Shown here piece after piece: positions 1-9,000 of a stretch of 64,000 bases of DNA. How positions within the stretch are numbered: position 1 is the stretch's first letter; each line of letters starts with the position of its first letter. Under the pieces are notes generated by a model. That model saw only the letters and a list, made by a program, of their open reading frames with translations. It was not told where the DNA came from and made no database searches. Both the position numbers and the translations under genes were made by a program. The DNA comes from Salegentibacter sp. Hel_I_6 (lineage in GTDB: Bacteria; Bacteroidota; Bacteroidia; Flavobacteriales; Flavobacteriaceae), in assembly GCF_000745315.1 (NCBI RefSeq), contig NZ_JQNQ01000001.1, positions 2,604,001 to 2,668,000 on the forward strand. Reading direction: 5' to 3'.

Positions 1-193
1 TAACTACGGTATCAAAATCCATAAGATCACCGGTTTCAAAGTAATCACAAGCAATTTTACAGGGTGCTTCAGGATTTGGCTCCAAAACATTAGTTTGAAT
101 ATCGTATTTACGAGTTTCGTAGAGCATCATTTTGCCTAACTGCCCGCCGCCTAGAATTCCTAATTTAAAGTTTGAAGAAAAATAATTGATCAT
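1..193 (-). CDS. purK: N5-carboxyaminoimidazole ribonucleotide synthase PurK, N-terminal part (cut by window edge)
   Basis: ATP-grasp enzyme of purine synthesis that carboxylates AIR to N5-CAIR. Only the first 64 residues lie in the window. They open with MINYFSSNFKLGILGGGQLG, followed by KMM; the glycine-rich LGILGGGQLGKMM motif of the nucleotide-binding fold is the hallmark of PurK. The ATG is at 193-191 and a promoter-like TATTTTTG lies 17 bases upstream on the same strand. It is divergent from the purine-salvage/adenylate-kinase gene on its right, so the intergenic region of about 120 bases serves two nucleotide-metabolism genes. No in-frame stop is seen up to the edge. Confidence 0.93.
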   Translation of the reverse strand, partial: MINYFSSNFKLGILGGGQLGKMMLYETRKYDIQTNVLEPNPEAPCKIACDYFETGDLMDFDTVV

Positions 194-209
194 ACCGTAA
201 AAGTTTCAG

Positions 210-217
210 CAAAAATA
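210..217 (-). promoter_or_regulatory. -7 element of the purK promoter
   Basis: On the minus strand this reads TATTTTTG, an exact match to the Bacteroidota sigma-A -7 consensus TAnnTTTG. No well-spaced TTG (-33) is seen; the nearest lies only 11 bases upstream. It is a motif match only. Confidence 0.45.
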
Positions 218-283
218 AATTTTTAGGTCAAGTTGTGCTATTATTCTTATGGAAATCTGGCAGTTTGGGTTGTTAAGAATCCT

Positions 284-291
284 TATCTTTG
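284..291 (+). promoter_or_regulatory. -7 element upstream of the hpt-adk fusion gene
   Basis: TATCTTTG matches TAnnTTTG exactly. A TTG lies at 265-267, a spacing of 16, slightly shorter than the usual 17-23. The expected start of transcription is about 10-15 bases before the TTG start codon at 312, giving a short leader. Confidence 0.5.
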
Positions 292-311
292 CTCTTTAAA
301 ATTTTTCAGAT

Positions 312-1421
312 TTGATAAAACTACACGATTTAGAGTTTGAGCCTTATATTTCAGAAAAAGAGATCAATGCCGCTATAGAAAAAGTGGCCGATAAGTTGAA
401 TGAAGATTATAGCGATGCTAATCCTATATTTTTAGGAGTGCTTAACGGTTCCTTTATGTTTGCGAGTGAAGTCATAAAGAGATTTAATGCAGATTGCGAA
501 GTTAGTTTTGTGAAACTAGGTTCTTACGAGGGTACCAAAACAACCGGAAATGTAAAAACGCTCCTGGGGTTAAATCAATCTTTAAAAGACCGGCATGTAA
601 TTTTACTGGAAGATATTGTGGATACCGGTAATACTTTAGAAGAAATAAACAAAATTCTTCTAAAAGAAGAAGTGGCCAACTATGAAGTGGCAACCTTATT
701 TTACAAACCTGAAGCTTATAAAAAAGAGTTCAATATTAAATATAAGGGAATTGAAATCCCTAATAAATTTATTGTAGGTTATGGTCTTGACTATGATGGT
801 TTAGGGCGCAACTTAACGCAAATCTATAAACGTAAAGAAAACATGACAAATTTGGTTTTGTTCGGCCCTCCCGGCGCCGGCAAAGGAACTCAGGCAGACA
901 TCTTAAAAGAAAAATATCAACTTATACATATTTCTACCGGAGATGTTTTTAGGTTTAATATTAAGAATGAAACCGAATTAGGGCTGCACGCCAAATCTTT
1001 TATGGATAAAGGCCAGTTAGTTCCCGATGAAGTAACGATAAAAATGTTGAATGCCGAAGTTGATAAAAATGAAGGCGCTAACGGATTTATTTTTGATGGT
1101 TTCCCTAGAACTGCAGCCCAGGCTGATGCTTTAGCTGAATTGCTAAAGTTGAAGAATACCGAAGTGACCGCAATGATCGCTTTAGAAGTGGATGATGAGG
1201 TTCTAGTTAATAGGCTATTGGAAAGAGGAAAAACTTCTGGAAGAAAAGATGATGCAGATGAATCTGTGATAAGAAATAGGATTAAGGTTTACTATGATGA
1301 AACTGCGATCCTGAAAGAATACTATAAGAAACAAGACAAATATTACGGTGTGGACGGGGTTGGTTCTATAGAGGAAATCACCCAACGCCTAAGTGCTGTA
1401 ATTGATAAGCTACAGGCTTAA
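312..1421 (+). CDS. adk: Fused hypoxanthine phosphoribosyltransferase-adenylate kinase
   Basis: A two-enzyme polypeptide of 369 residues. Residues 1-177 are a purine phosphoribosyltransferase (hypoxanthine/guanine + PRPP to IMP/GMP): the PRPP-binding loop VILLEDIVDTGNTL is at 96-109. Residues 178-369 are adenylate kinase (ATP + AMP to 2 ADP): P-loop GPPGAGKGTQ at 185-194, AMP-site STGDVFR, FDGFPRT, and a short LID (RGKTSGRKDD) lacking the zinc-finger cysteines of long-LID forms. The start is TTG at 312: the frame is closed by a TAA at 297-299 and the next Met falls inside the phosphoribosyltransferase core. The second domain begins exactly at an ATG (843), so a separate kinase could also be made. 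The same fusion is, to my recollection, found in other Flavobacteriia. It sits between purK and obg. Confidence 0.93.
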   Translation: MIKLHDLEFEPYISEKEINAAIEKVADKLNEDYSDANPIFLGVLNGSFMFASEVIKRFNADCEVSFVKLGSYEGTKTTGNVKTLLGLNQSLKDRHVILLEDIVDTGNTLEEINKILLKEEVANYEVATLFYKPEAYKKEFNIKYKGIEIPNKFIVGYGLDYDGLGRNLTQIYKRKENMTNLVLFGPPGAGKGTQADILKEKYQLIHISTGDVFRFNIKNETELGLHAKSFMDKGQLVPDEVTIKMLNAEVDKNEGANGFIFDGFPRTAAQADALAELLKLKNTEVTAMIALEVDDEVLVNRLLERGKTSGRKDDADESVIRNRIKVYYDETAILKEYYKKQDKYYGVDGVGSIEEITQRLSAVIDKLQA

Positions 1422-1493
1422 TATCTCATTGAGATTTATTACAATTTAAACCTGCTGGGTTTTCCAGAGGTTTCTGAATTAATTTTTAAGAAT

Positions 1494-2501
1494 ATGACTG
1501 AAGGTAATTTTGTTGACTATGTAAAGATTCATGTGGCTTCCGGAAAGGGAGGAAGTGGATCTTCACATTTACACCGTGAAAAGTATATCGCAAAGGGCGG
1601 TCCCGATGGTGGTGATGGTGGTCGTGGTGGCCATGTAATTGTAAAAGGTAACAAAAACCTCTGGACACTTTATCATTTAAAATTTAAAAGGCACATACGA
1701 GCCGAACACGGTAGTAACGGAAGCAAACAGCGTAGCACGGGAGCAGAGGGTTCTGATGAATTTATTGAAGTGCCTTTGGGAACCGTAATTCGCGACACCG
1801 AAACTCAAAAAGTTATTCACGAAATTACCGAAGACGGAAAGGAATATCTCGTTGCTGAAGGAGGAATGGGAGGTCGTGGAAACTGGCATTTTAAAAGTTC
1901 TACAAATCAGACGCCAAGATATTCTCAACCGGGAATTGATGGGGCAGAAGTAGATATCACCCTGGAATTAAAAGTTCTGGCAGACGTTGGATTGGTTGGT
2001 TTCCCTAATGCCGGAAAATCTACTTTATTGTCGGTAATTACGGCTGCAAAACCTAAGATTGCTGATTATGAGTTTACTACTTTAAAACCTAATTTGGGAA
2101 TTGTAGAGTATCGTGATTTTAAAACCTTTGTAGTTGCTGATATTCCGGGAATTATTGAAGGTGCTGCCGAAGGTAGAGGAATTGGACATCGCTTTTTAAG
2201 ACATATAGAGCGAAACTCAACGCTTTTATTTTTAATTCCTGCTGATGCTCCCAATATTTCAGAACAATACGAAATTCTCCTAGACGAATTAAGACGATAT
2301 AATCCTGAAATGCTAGATAAAGACAGACTTATTGCTATTTCTAAAAGCGATATGTTAGATGCTGAATTAAAGTTGGAAATGAAACATGAATTAGATAAAA
2401 ATTTAGGAGCTCCATATATTTTTATTTCTTCTGTAGCGCAACAGGGGCTAACCGAACTTAAAGATAGGTTGTGGGAAATGCTAAATAAAGAAACTTCTTA
2501 A
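1494..2501 (+). CDS. obg: GTPase Obg/CgtA
   Basis: Essential ribosome-associated GTPase involved in late 50S assembly and stress signalling. The N-terminal glycine-rich Obg fold spans about residues 1-160 (GKGGSGS near 18, GGPDGGDGGRGG at 35-46). The G domain follows: G1 GFPNAGKST at 169-177, switch region TTLKPNLG, G3 DIPG at 216-219, and G4 as SKSD rather than NKxD, a variant usual in this phylum. At 335 residues it is the short form with no C-terminal OCT extension. The chosen ATG gives the family's typical MTEGNFVDYVKI beginning. It follows adk by 72 bases and is closed by a strong terminator. Confidence 0.96.
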   Translation: MTEGNFVDYVKIHVASGKGGSGSSHLHREKYIAKGGPDGGDGGRGGHVIVKGNKNLWTLYHLKFKRHIRAEHGSNGSKQRSTGAEGSDEFIEVPLGTVIRDTETQKVIHEITEDGKEYLVAEGGMGGRGNWHFKSSTNQTPRYSQPGIDGAEVDITLELKVLADVGLVGFPNAGKSTLLSVITAAKPKIADYEFTTLKPNLGIVEYRDFKTFVVADIPGIIEGAAEGRGIGHRFLRHIERNSTLLFLIPADAPNISEQYEILLDELRRYNPEMLDKDRLIAISKSDMLDAELKLEMKHELDKNLGAPYIFISSVAQQGLTELKDRLWEMLNKETS

Positions 2502-2583
2502 ATTATAGGTTTTAAACGCTTAGAGAGATCTTGGATTTGTGTTAATCTTTAGATTTCCTGAATGGTTTTTGATTAAATTTATG

Positions 2584-2617
2584 CAGCGTTGATGTATTTC
2601 AACGCTGTATTTTTTTG
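2584..2617 (+). terminator. Intrinsic terminator after obg
   Basis: Perfect 9-bp stem CAGCGTTGA / TCAACGCTG (2584-2592 with 2599-2607), 6-base loop, followed by TATTTTTTTG. It ends 24 bases before the next gene and separates it from obg. Confidence 0.85.
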
Positions 2618-2640
2618 TAAAAAAGTGAAAATTAGATCTT

Positions 2641-3162
2641 ATGAAGTTTATAAAACTATTTATTGTTTGTGTAATAATAGCCTCTTGTAACACCCCAAAA
2701 GCAGTGTATGATTATGATGATACTGTCAACTTCAATCAATATAATACTTACGAATTTTTTCCCGATTTTCAATCGGGACTTTCGCAGTTAGATGAAACCC
2801 GACTTATAGCCAGTTTAAAAAATGGTATGGAAAGTAAAGGCTTTTCGATTTCAAAAGAACCTGATATTTATGTAAATGCTTACTCCAGGGAGTTTATGGA
2901 TCAAAACCGTAGTAGTATAGGTGTTGGTATTGGCGGAGGAGGCCGCGGTGGTGGAGTAGGTGTTTCGGGGGGTATTCCTATAGAGAACAATTCAGTGATT
3001 CTTGAAGTGACTGTAGATTTTATTAATGCAGAAGAGGATTCTTTAATTTGGCAGGCTGTTGTTGAGACTAAGTTTAATCCTAATGCATCTCCTGAAGAGC
3101 GCAGGGCTATGTTTGATAAGATGATTCAGAAAGCCTTAGAAGGTTATCCACCCAGTAAGTAA
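2641..3162 (+). CDS. DUF4136-type lipoprotein
   Basis: A 173-residue exported lipoprotein of unknown function. The signal peptide ends in a lipobox at residues 13-16 (IASC), predicting lipidation of Cys16. The body (YDYDDTVNFNQYNTYEFFPD, then LIASLKNGMESKGF and PDIYVNAYSRE) matches the layout of DUF4136 proteins, which share the tyrosine-rich start and a C-terminal EERRAMFDKMIQKAL helix. A glycine-rich segment lies near residues 97-110. It is flanked by terminators on both sides, so is probably transcribed alone. The family is recognised by pattern only; no biochemical role is known to me. Confidence 0.75.
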   Translation: MKFIKLFIVCVIIASCNTPKAVYDYDDTVNFNQYNTYEFFPDFQSGLSQLDETRLIASLKNGMESKGFSISKEPDIYVNAYSREFMDQNRSSIGVGIGGGGRGGGVGVSGGIPIENNSVILEVTVDFINAEEDSLIWQAVVETKFNPNASPEERRAMFDKMIQKALEGYPPSK

Positions 3163-3386
3163 ATCTTTCTCTTTAAATTCAGAATTATATTCTTATATAT
3201 TGTTTGATGATTATTTCAGAGTCAAAAAAGTGCTTAAGATATGTCAAAGTGAATTATTTTCTAAACTCAAATTTCCTCTAAAATTTTGATTAAAGTGAGT
3301 GTGATTAGAGTGAAAAGACTATTAGAACTTTTCGGATTCTAAATTATTAATAATTACGACTTTCTTCTTAGTTGAATATTAGCAAT

Positions 3387-3416
3387 AAAAAAGCCCCGGA
3401 AATTTCCGGGGCTTTT
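3387..3416. terminator. Bidirectional intrinsic terminator between convergent genes
   Basis: Stem GCCCCGGAAA/TTTCCGGGGC (3393-3412) flanked by an A run on the left and a T run on the right, so it can terminate both the lipoprotein gene (plus) and the OmpA gene (minus). It is the only recognisable element in the roughly 295-base gap 3163-3457; the rest is AT-rich with nothing I can name. Confidence 0.9.
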
Positions 3417-3457
3417 CACATTTTGGTTGGTTAGTTAGTAGCTAACCTATGGAAGAG

Positions 3458-5119
3458 TTATTCTTGTTCTTCCATTTCTTCAGAATCCGTAGTGTCTTCA
3501 TCATTCATAATGGTGAATTCACTACGTCTGTTCTTAGCATATTGGGCTGAAGAACAACCTGTAGGTTGTGTACAATCATTAAGTGGCATGCTTTCTCCAT
3601 ATCCTTTAGAAGTTAACCTGCTGCGGTCTATACCGTTTTCAACAAGATACTCTAAAGTAGAAGCTGCACGTCTATCAGAAAGTCCTAAATTATATTGATC
3701 TGAACCTCTTGCATCAGCGTGAGAACCGATTTCAATCTTAAGTTCAGGATACTTGTTCATGATGTTTACCACTTTATCAAGAGTAGGTTTAGACTCATCT
3801 TTAATAGTAGCTTTATCAAAGTCGAAGTAGATATTACCAACATCTCTTAGCTGTTGTCTACCTGTTTCAAGGTTTGTTTCTCTATCATCGTAATCAACTA
3901 CAGGAGGAACATAATCTTCTCTTGTGAATACATAAAGATTATCTGAACCTCTTCTGTTAGAAGCAAGGTATCCTTTTTCATTCTCTTCATCAATAACGAA
4001 AGCGAAATCATCGTGACCACTATTAACAGTGTTACCAAGATTTTGAGCTTCAGCGAAATCTCCTTCAGATCTATAAACATCAAGATTACCAAATCCCTGG
4101 TGACCATCTGATGAGAAGTAAAGTACTCCTTCTTCGCTAATGAAAGGAAATTGCTCCCGGTGTGGAGTATTCACTCCGGCACCAAGATTTTGTGGTTCAC
4201 CATAAGTACCGTCTTCATTTACATCTACAACATAGATATCAAAAGACCCCTCAGATCCAGGCATATCGCTGGCAAAATAAAGTTTGCTTCCATCTGCACT
4301 TAAGCTAGGGTGTTCTGTTGAATATTCATCACTTGTAAAAGGAAGTGCTTCGATATTGTCCCATTCACCATCTACCATTTCTGCACGGAAGATTTTAATA
4401 TGAGCAACACGAATTCCTTCATCATTCTTTACTCTGTTTTCACTGTTACGGTCAAAGAACATTACCTGGCCATCCTGGCTAAAAGTAGCCGAACTTTCGT
4501 GCTCATCGGTATTTATTTTATCTGAAAATAGAACGATATCACTAAGTTCGCCTTCATCAGATATTTCAGCAGTGTAAAGATCTAAAGTTGGCTTTTTGTT
4601 CCAGGGATAAACCGGACGTTCCTGATTTCTAGTTGAAGCGAAAACAATACGGTCTTCATAAAAAGCGATACCAAAATCAGCTGAAGCGCTGTTGTTCATA
4701 ATTTGCTCGGTTGTATAAACGTGAGGAGCAACTGTATCTAATTCACGTGCAAAATCCTCGAAGTTTACTTCTTCTCCGGTGAAAGCACTCATATATTTAT
4801 CAGCATCATCCTGATCTCCGGTAGCGCGTAAAGAATGTGCAAATCGAAACTGATATTCGGGAGCTGCATTTTCTTCGTGTCTAAGGAAAAGTGTGCGGTA
4901 AACTTCCGCAGCACTTTCCATTTGATTAGTGTAGAAATAAGCATCTCCAAGGTTTTGTAAAACCTGTTGATTTTTATCTACAACTTTTTCATAAGCTTCT
5001 GCAGCGTCCATGTATGCCCTTTGAGCAAACAGTTTATCTGCTTTCTTTATTTCAGCACTTTGCCCAAAAGCGGCAAGGCCTATAAAAAGAATAAAAAGTG
5101 TACTATATAAATTTTTCAT
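3458..5119 (-). CDS. OmpA-family outer membrane protein with TPR and PD40-type repeats (T9SS-associated)
   Basis: A 553-residue secreted protein. Signal peptide at residues 1-20 (LAAFGQ end); a TPR-like helical part at about 20-115; then WD40/PD40-type beta-propeller repeats (STFSQDGQVMFFDR, PSLSADGSKLYFASD, PFISEEGVLYFSSDG) at about 140-400; then an OmpA peptidoglycan-binding domain at about 425-535 (YFDFDKATIKDES, IGSHADARGSDQYNLGLSDR, NRRSEF); and an acidic tail. This architecture (TPR-PD40-OmpA) is the envelope-anchored member of the adhesin/PorP-SprF/OmpA trios linked to type IX secretion. It is the last gene of the three-gene minus-strand unit, 12 bases after the PorP-like gene, and ends in a shared terminator. 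Gliding or adhesion function is inferred from context. Confidence 0.9.
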   Translation of the reverse strand: MKNLYSTLFILFIGLAAFGQSAEIKKADKLFAQRAYMDAAEAYEKVVDKNQQVLQNLGDAYFYTNQMESAAEVYRTLFLRHEENAAPEYQFRFAHSLRATGDQDDADKYMSAFTGEEVNFEDFARELDTVAPHVYTTEQIMNNSASADFGIAFYEDRIVFASTRNQERPVYPWNKKPTLDLYTAEISDEGELSDIVLFSDKINTDEHESSATFSQDGQVMFFDRNSENRVKNDEGIRVAHIKIFRAEMVDGEWDNIEALPFTSDEYSTEHPSLSADGSKLYFASDMPGSEGSFDIYVVDVNEDGTYGEPQNLGAGVNTPHREQFPFISEEGVLYFSSDGHQGFGNLDVYRSEGDFAEAQNLGNTVNSGHDDFAFVIDEENEKGYLASNRRGSDNLYVFTREDYVPPVVDYDDRETNLETGRQQLRDVGNIYFDFDKATIKDESKPTLDKVVNIMNKYPELKIEIGSHADARGSDQYNLGLSDRRAASTLEYLVENGIDRSRLTSKGYGESMPLNDCTQPTGCSSAQYAKNRRSEFTIMNDEDTTDSEEMEEQE

Positions 5120-5131
5120 GTTTTTCGGTTT

Positions 5132-6073
5132 TTAGAAGAATCTAGGTGATTTGTCATATCCTTTAGTAAGGCCAAACAGGTCAAGATCAAATAACAACAT
5201 GATTTCGTGAGTTCCACCTAAATTGTAGTTAGCGAAATCTGATGTGAAATGGTCATAAGCGTAGCCTACTCGTAATGCTGGAGTGATTTTAAAGTTTACC
5301 AAACCTGTAATGGTTTCGTTAAACCTATAACCAACTCCGGCCTCAAGCCTTTCGTATAACAAAACGTTGGCAGTAACGTCTACTGCTAACGGAGCACCTT
5401 GAACCCCTCTAGCCATAAAGGCGGGCTTCAATTTAAGATCTGGGTTAAGTTGAAAGACATATCCACCGGTTAAATAGTAGTGAATTGCTTCTTCTCCTAA
5501 AGCTGCGATCTCCTGTTCGTTCTCAATGTATTTTGAAGTAAACACGTTAGGAGCAGAAGCACCTAAGTAGTAGTTATCTCCAAACCAAAAAGCACCAAGT
5601 CCAAATACCGGGAAAACTTCGTTTACGTTTTCCAAAGCAGGATCTCCCGGTTGATTTACTCGCAATCCTGAAAGGCTTGCATCAAAAGTGGTAAGACCAC
5701 CTTTAAGACCGAAAGAGATTTTACTGTTTTCTCCAGCAGGAAGTACATAGGCGAAATCTGCAGTGATATTGTTTTCTTTTACAATTCCACCAATTTCGTC
5801 ATGAACTACAGTTAAACCAAGTTCTACCCTTTCACTTACTGGAGTATGGGCAAAGAAGTTGGCGGTGCTTGGAGCACCGTCAACATTTTGCCATTGAGAT
5901 CTATAAATACCCCCCAGGTTTAGCATACCAGGATCGTCGGTAGCATAGGCCGGGTTAATAACACTCATATTATACATATACTGAGTGAACAGCGGGTCTT
6001 GCTGAGCCATACCCTTTACTGAGAAAAGGATAACGACTGCGAATATTAAATATTTTGTGATTGTTTTTTTCAT
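5132..6073 (-). CDS. PorP/SprF-type outer membrane beta-barrel protein
   Basis: A 313-residue protein with a signal peptide (ends VKGMAQ) and the family's opening QQDPLFTQYMYNMSVINPAY, followed by YRSQWQNVDGAPST and a predicted beta-barrel ending in ...LFDLDLFGL. PorP/SprF proteins are outer-membrane partners of type IX secretion; SprF of Flavobacterium is needed for surface delivery of its neighbouring adhesin SprB. Here it lies 26 bases after the large adhesin gene and 12 bases before the OmpA gene, so the three are probably co-transcribed and this barrel is the likely anchor or export partner of that adhesin. Confidence 0.92.
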   Translation of the reverse strand: MKKTITKYLIFAVVILFSVKGMAQQDPLFTQYMYNMSVINPAYATDDPGMLNLGGIYRSQWQNVDGAPSTANFFAHTPVSERVELGLTVVHDEIGGIVKENNITADFAYVLPAGENSKISFGLKGGLTTFDASLSGLRVNQPGDPALENVNEVFPVFGLGAFWFGDNYYLGASAPNVFTSKYIENEQEIAALGEEAIHYYLTGGYVFQLNPDLKLKPAFMARGVQGAPLAVDVTANVLLYERLEAGVGYRFNETITGLVNFKITPALRVGYAYDHFTSDFANYNLGGTHEIMLLFDLDLFGLTKGYDKSPRFF

Positions 6074-6099
6074 TTCTTTCTAATGTTTATCCTTTTATA

Positions 6100-9000
6100 T
6101 TATCTGTTCAAGTATACTTTACCCTGACGTGGCTCTGTGCTTCCGTCGTTAAAGTCTACCACATAGAAATATACACCTACAGGTAGTACATCGTCTCCCA
6201 GACTACCAGATTGGTTTGAAGTTCCATCCCAGGTAGGAGTAGAGGCATTACCTTTATACACTGTATTACCCCATCTGTTAAACACAGTAATGTTGTAGTT
6301 TGGATATTCTCTTTCAATATTTTCAATTACTAACCTGTCGTTTCTACCGTCTCCGTTTGGCGTAATCGCTTCCGGGAATAGTAGTGCACATTCTTCAAGA
6401 GTAACTGTAACAGCTAATCTTTCTGAACTTTCACAACCGTTATCTGAAATAAGTGTTGCGTAGTAAGTAGTTCCATCAGATAGCATTGCGTTGTTGCTTA
6501 ATGGATCCATACTTTCTGCCGAGTTATACCAGGTAACTTCACCGCTTTCATTAATTTCAGCAGTAAGGTCAGAAATTGTTGGATTGTCAAATTCACATAG
6601 TTCATAATCTGAACTAATCGTTGGAGCAGGAGAATCTACAATATTTACCATAATCATAGCAGCTTCAGATTCACATCCTTCGTCTGATGATTGAGTTACA
6701 TAGTATTCACCATTTACTAATAGATCTTCGTCGCTAACCATCATGGTTAAAGCAGCATCAGAATACCAGATTAAATTAGTTCCATCAGCTTCAAGACGAG
6801 CTGCAGTTTCACCATCTATTGCACAGAATGCAACAGCTTCACCAGTGGTTGGAGCTTCTGGAGCTTCACCAAGAGTGATCGTGATTGTAACAGTGTCATC
6901 TCCTCCACATTCATCATCTTCTCCGGCAGTAACAGTATAAATAACCTCATAGGTCCCAGCTTCGAAAGCTGAAGGATCCATGATTCCATCAGTAATAACA
7001 TCACCATCTAAAGTGAACTCACCATCCATATCTGCATCTGCAGAAATCAATGAGAAAAGATCCTGAAGATCGTCGTTACTACAAACAGTTACATTCATAT
7101 CTTCTCCAGCGTTAGCACCTTGAAGAACTTCGATAGTGAAAGTAGTAGTGTCTTCTCCTTCTACACAAGCAGTGGTTGAATCTACGATATAGGTTAATTC
7201 ATAAGCTCCACCTTCCATCATCGAAGGATTAAAAGTACCATCTTCATAGCCTTCAAAATATCCATTTTCATTTGCATCATCTGAAAGAAGAGAAAATAGG
7301 TCTATACTTTCTTCTGTAGAACAAATGCTTAGATCTTCAATTTCTCCAGCATTAGCCTCTTCTGTGGCTACTACGTTTACAGAAAGCTCTGCTGAGTCTG
7401 AACATTCACCATCACCAAGTGTGTAAATTGTGGTAAAGGTGTTTATTGGATTTTCCTGAAAAGAAGCTCTTATCTCTTCAATAGAAGGTTCAAAAGTTCC
7501 TTCAGAAGAGAAGTTTCCTTGCAGTAAATTGCGGAAATAATTCCTTATATCTGCTACTGTTGGATCTTCTACTATTTCATTTATACAAACTTCAACACTT
7601 CTATCATCACCTACATTAAAACCTTGAGATAATGCGATTTCAAAAGTAGTTGAATCCTCTCCTTCTACACAGTCTACACTTTCGTTAACAGTATAAGTAA
7701 TTGTGTAAGATCCAGCTTCAAAATCTGAAGGACTAAAAATCCCATTTTCAATTAACTCACCATCAACTGTGAATAAGCCACCTTGAGTTCCCGTAACTTC
7801 ATTATTAAGATTTACATCTTCATCTGTGGTACAGAAAGTATAGTTATCAAATTCTCCAGCATCTGCTACTTCTACTTCGTTTATTGTAATTGAGATTTCT
7901 GAGCTATCTTCACAGTTTTCGTTAGAAACAGTGTATGTAGTAACAAAGGGTTCTGTGAACTCTCCAGCGTTATAGTAGGCGAAAAGTTCTTCTATGCTCG
8001 AATCAAATTCCCCGCTCAAGTCTACATCATCCTGCTGACTTTCAAGTAAATCAATTAAAAAGTTTTGAGCTTCTTCAGGATTTGCAAGAAGAGATTCGAT
8101 TTCGGTTTCGCAATATGCTAGTGTTAAATCATTTCCTGCATTAGGACCTTCAAAAACAGTAATTATAAATGAAGTAGAATCTTCACCTTCTACACAGTCA
8201 GTCTCTTCATTAATTGTGTAAGTAATTTCATATTCTCCTTCTTCCATCATTGTAGGATTAAAAATTCCTCCTTCAATAACTTCACCGTCTATTGTAAAGA
8301 AGCCACCTTCAACGCCGCCAGTTTGTCCTAGTGATAATTGTACTTCATCATCTGTAGTACATAGTTCAAGATCGCTAAAATCTCCAGCATCAGCTTGCTG
8401 CGCAGGAGTGATCTCTACCATTAACATTACTGATAGTATTCCACAATCACCAGTATCTACAGTATATTCTGTTTCGAATATACCAAGACCATTTTGGTCT
8501 TCAAATTGTGTCAAAATTTCGGCTGGAGTTGGATTAAAACTTCCTCCTGCCTCAAGACTAGTATTGTTAGAAACAAGGTTTGTAAAGAATGTTCTAATTT
8601 GAGCCTCCGTTGGGTTTTCGGCAACTTCATCTTCGCATATTGTAATAGAGACAGGGTTTAACTCCTCTAAATCTTCAGATACGATAATATCGAAGCTTGT
8701 AGAGTCAGAAGTTCCTTCTAATACGCAATCAGCAGAATCATCTACGGTATAAGTGATGGTGTAAGTTCCTGCGCCTATTGATGGATCAAAATTACCATCT
8801 TCATTAAGAACTCCTTCCTCTGCGGAAAATGTTCCACTGGTGTTCGCGCTGCTATCTAAAATTGAGTCATCTAGAACTATTATTCCAGTATTAAAACAGT
8901 CTAAATTGATGTCATCAATTTCACCTGCTTCAGCTGGCTGCAATTGTTGAACTACCGTAGTAATAGCTACAGTAGCATCTCCACAGTCTTCGGTGGAAAC

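Noticed and set aside
1486..1668. Reading frame on the minus strand encoding a histidine-rich stretch
   Set aside because: It is the antisense of the glycine-rich N-terminal domain of obg (GGT/GGC codons read as ACC/CAC-type). No start context or homology.
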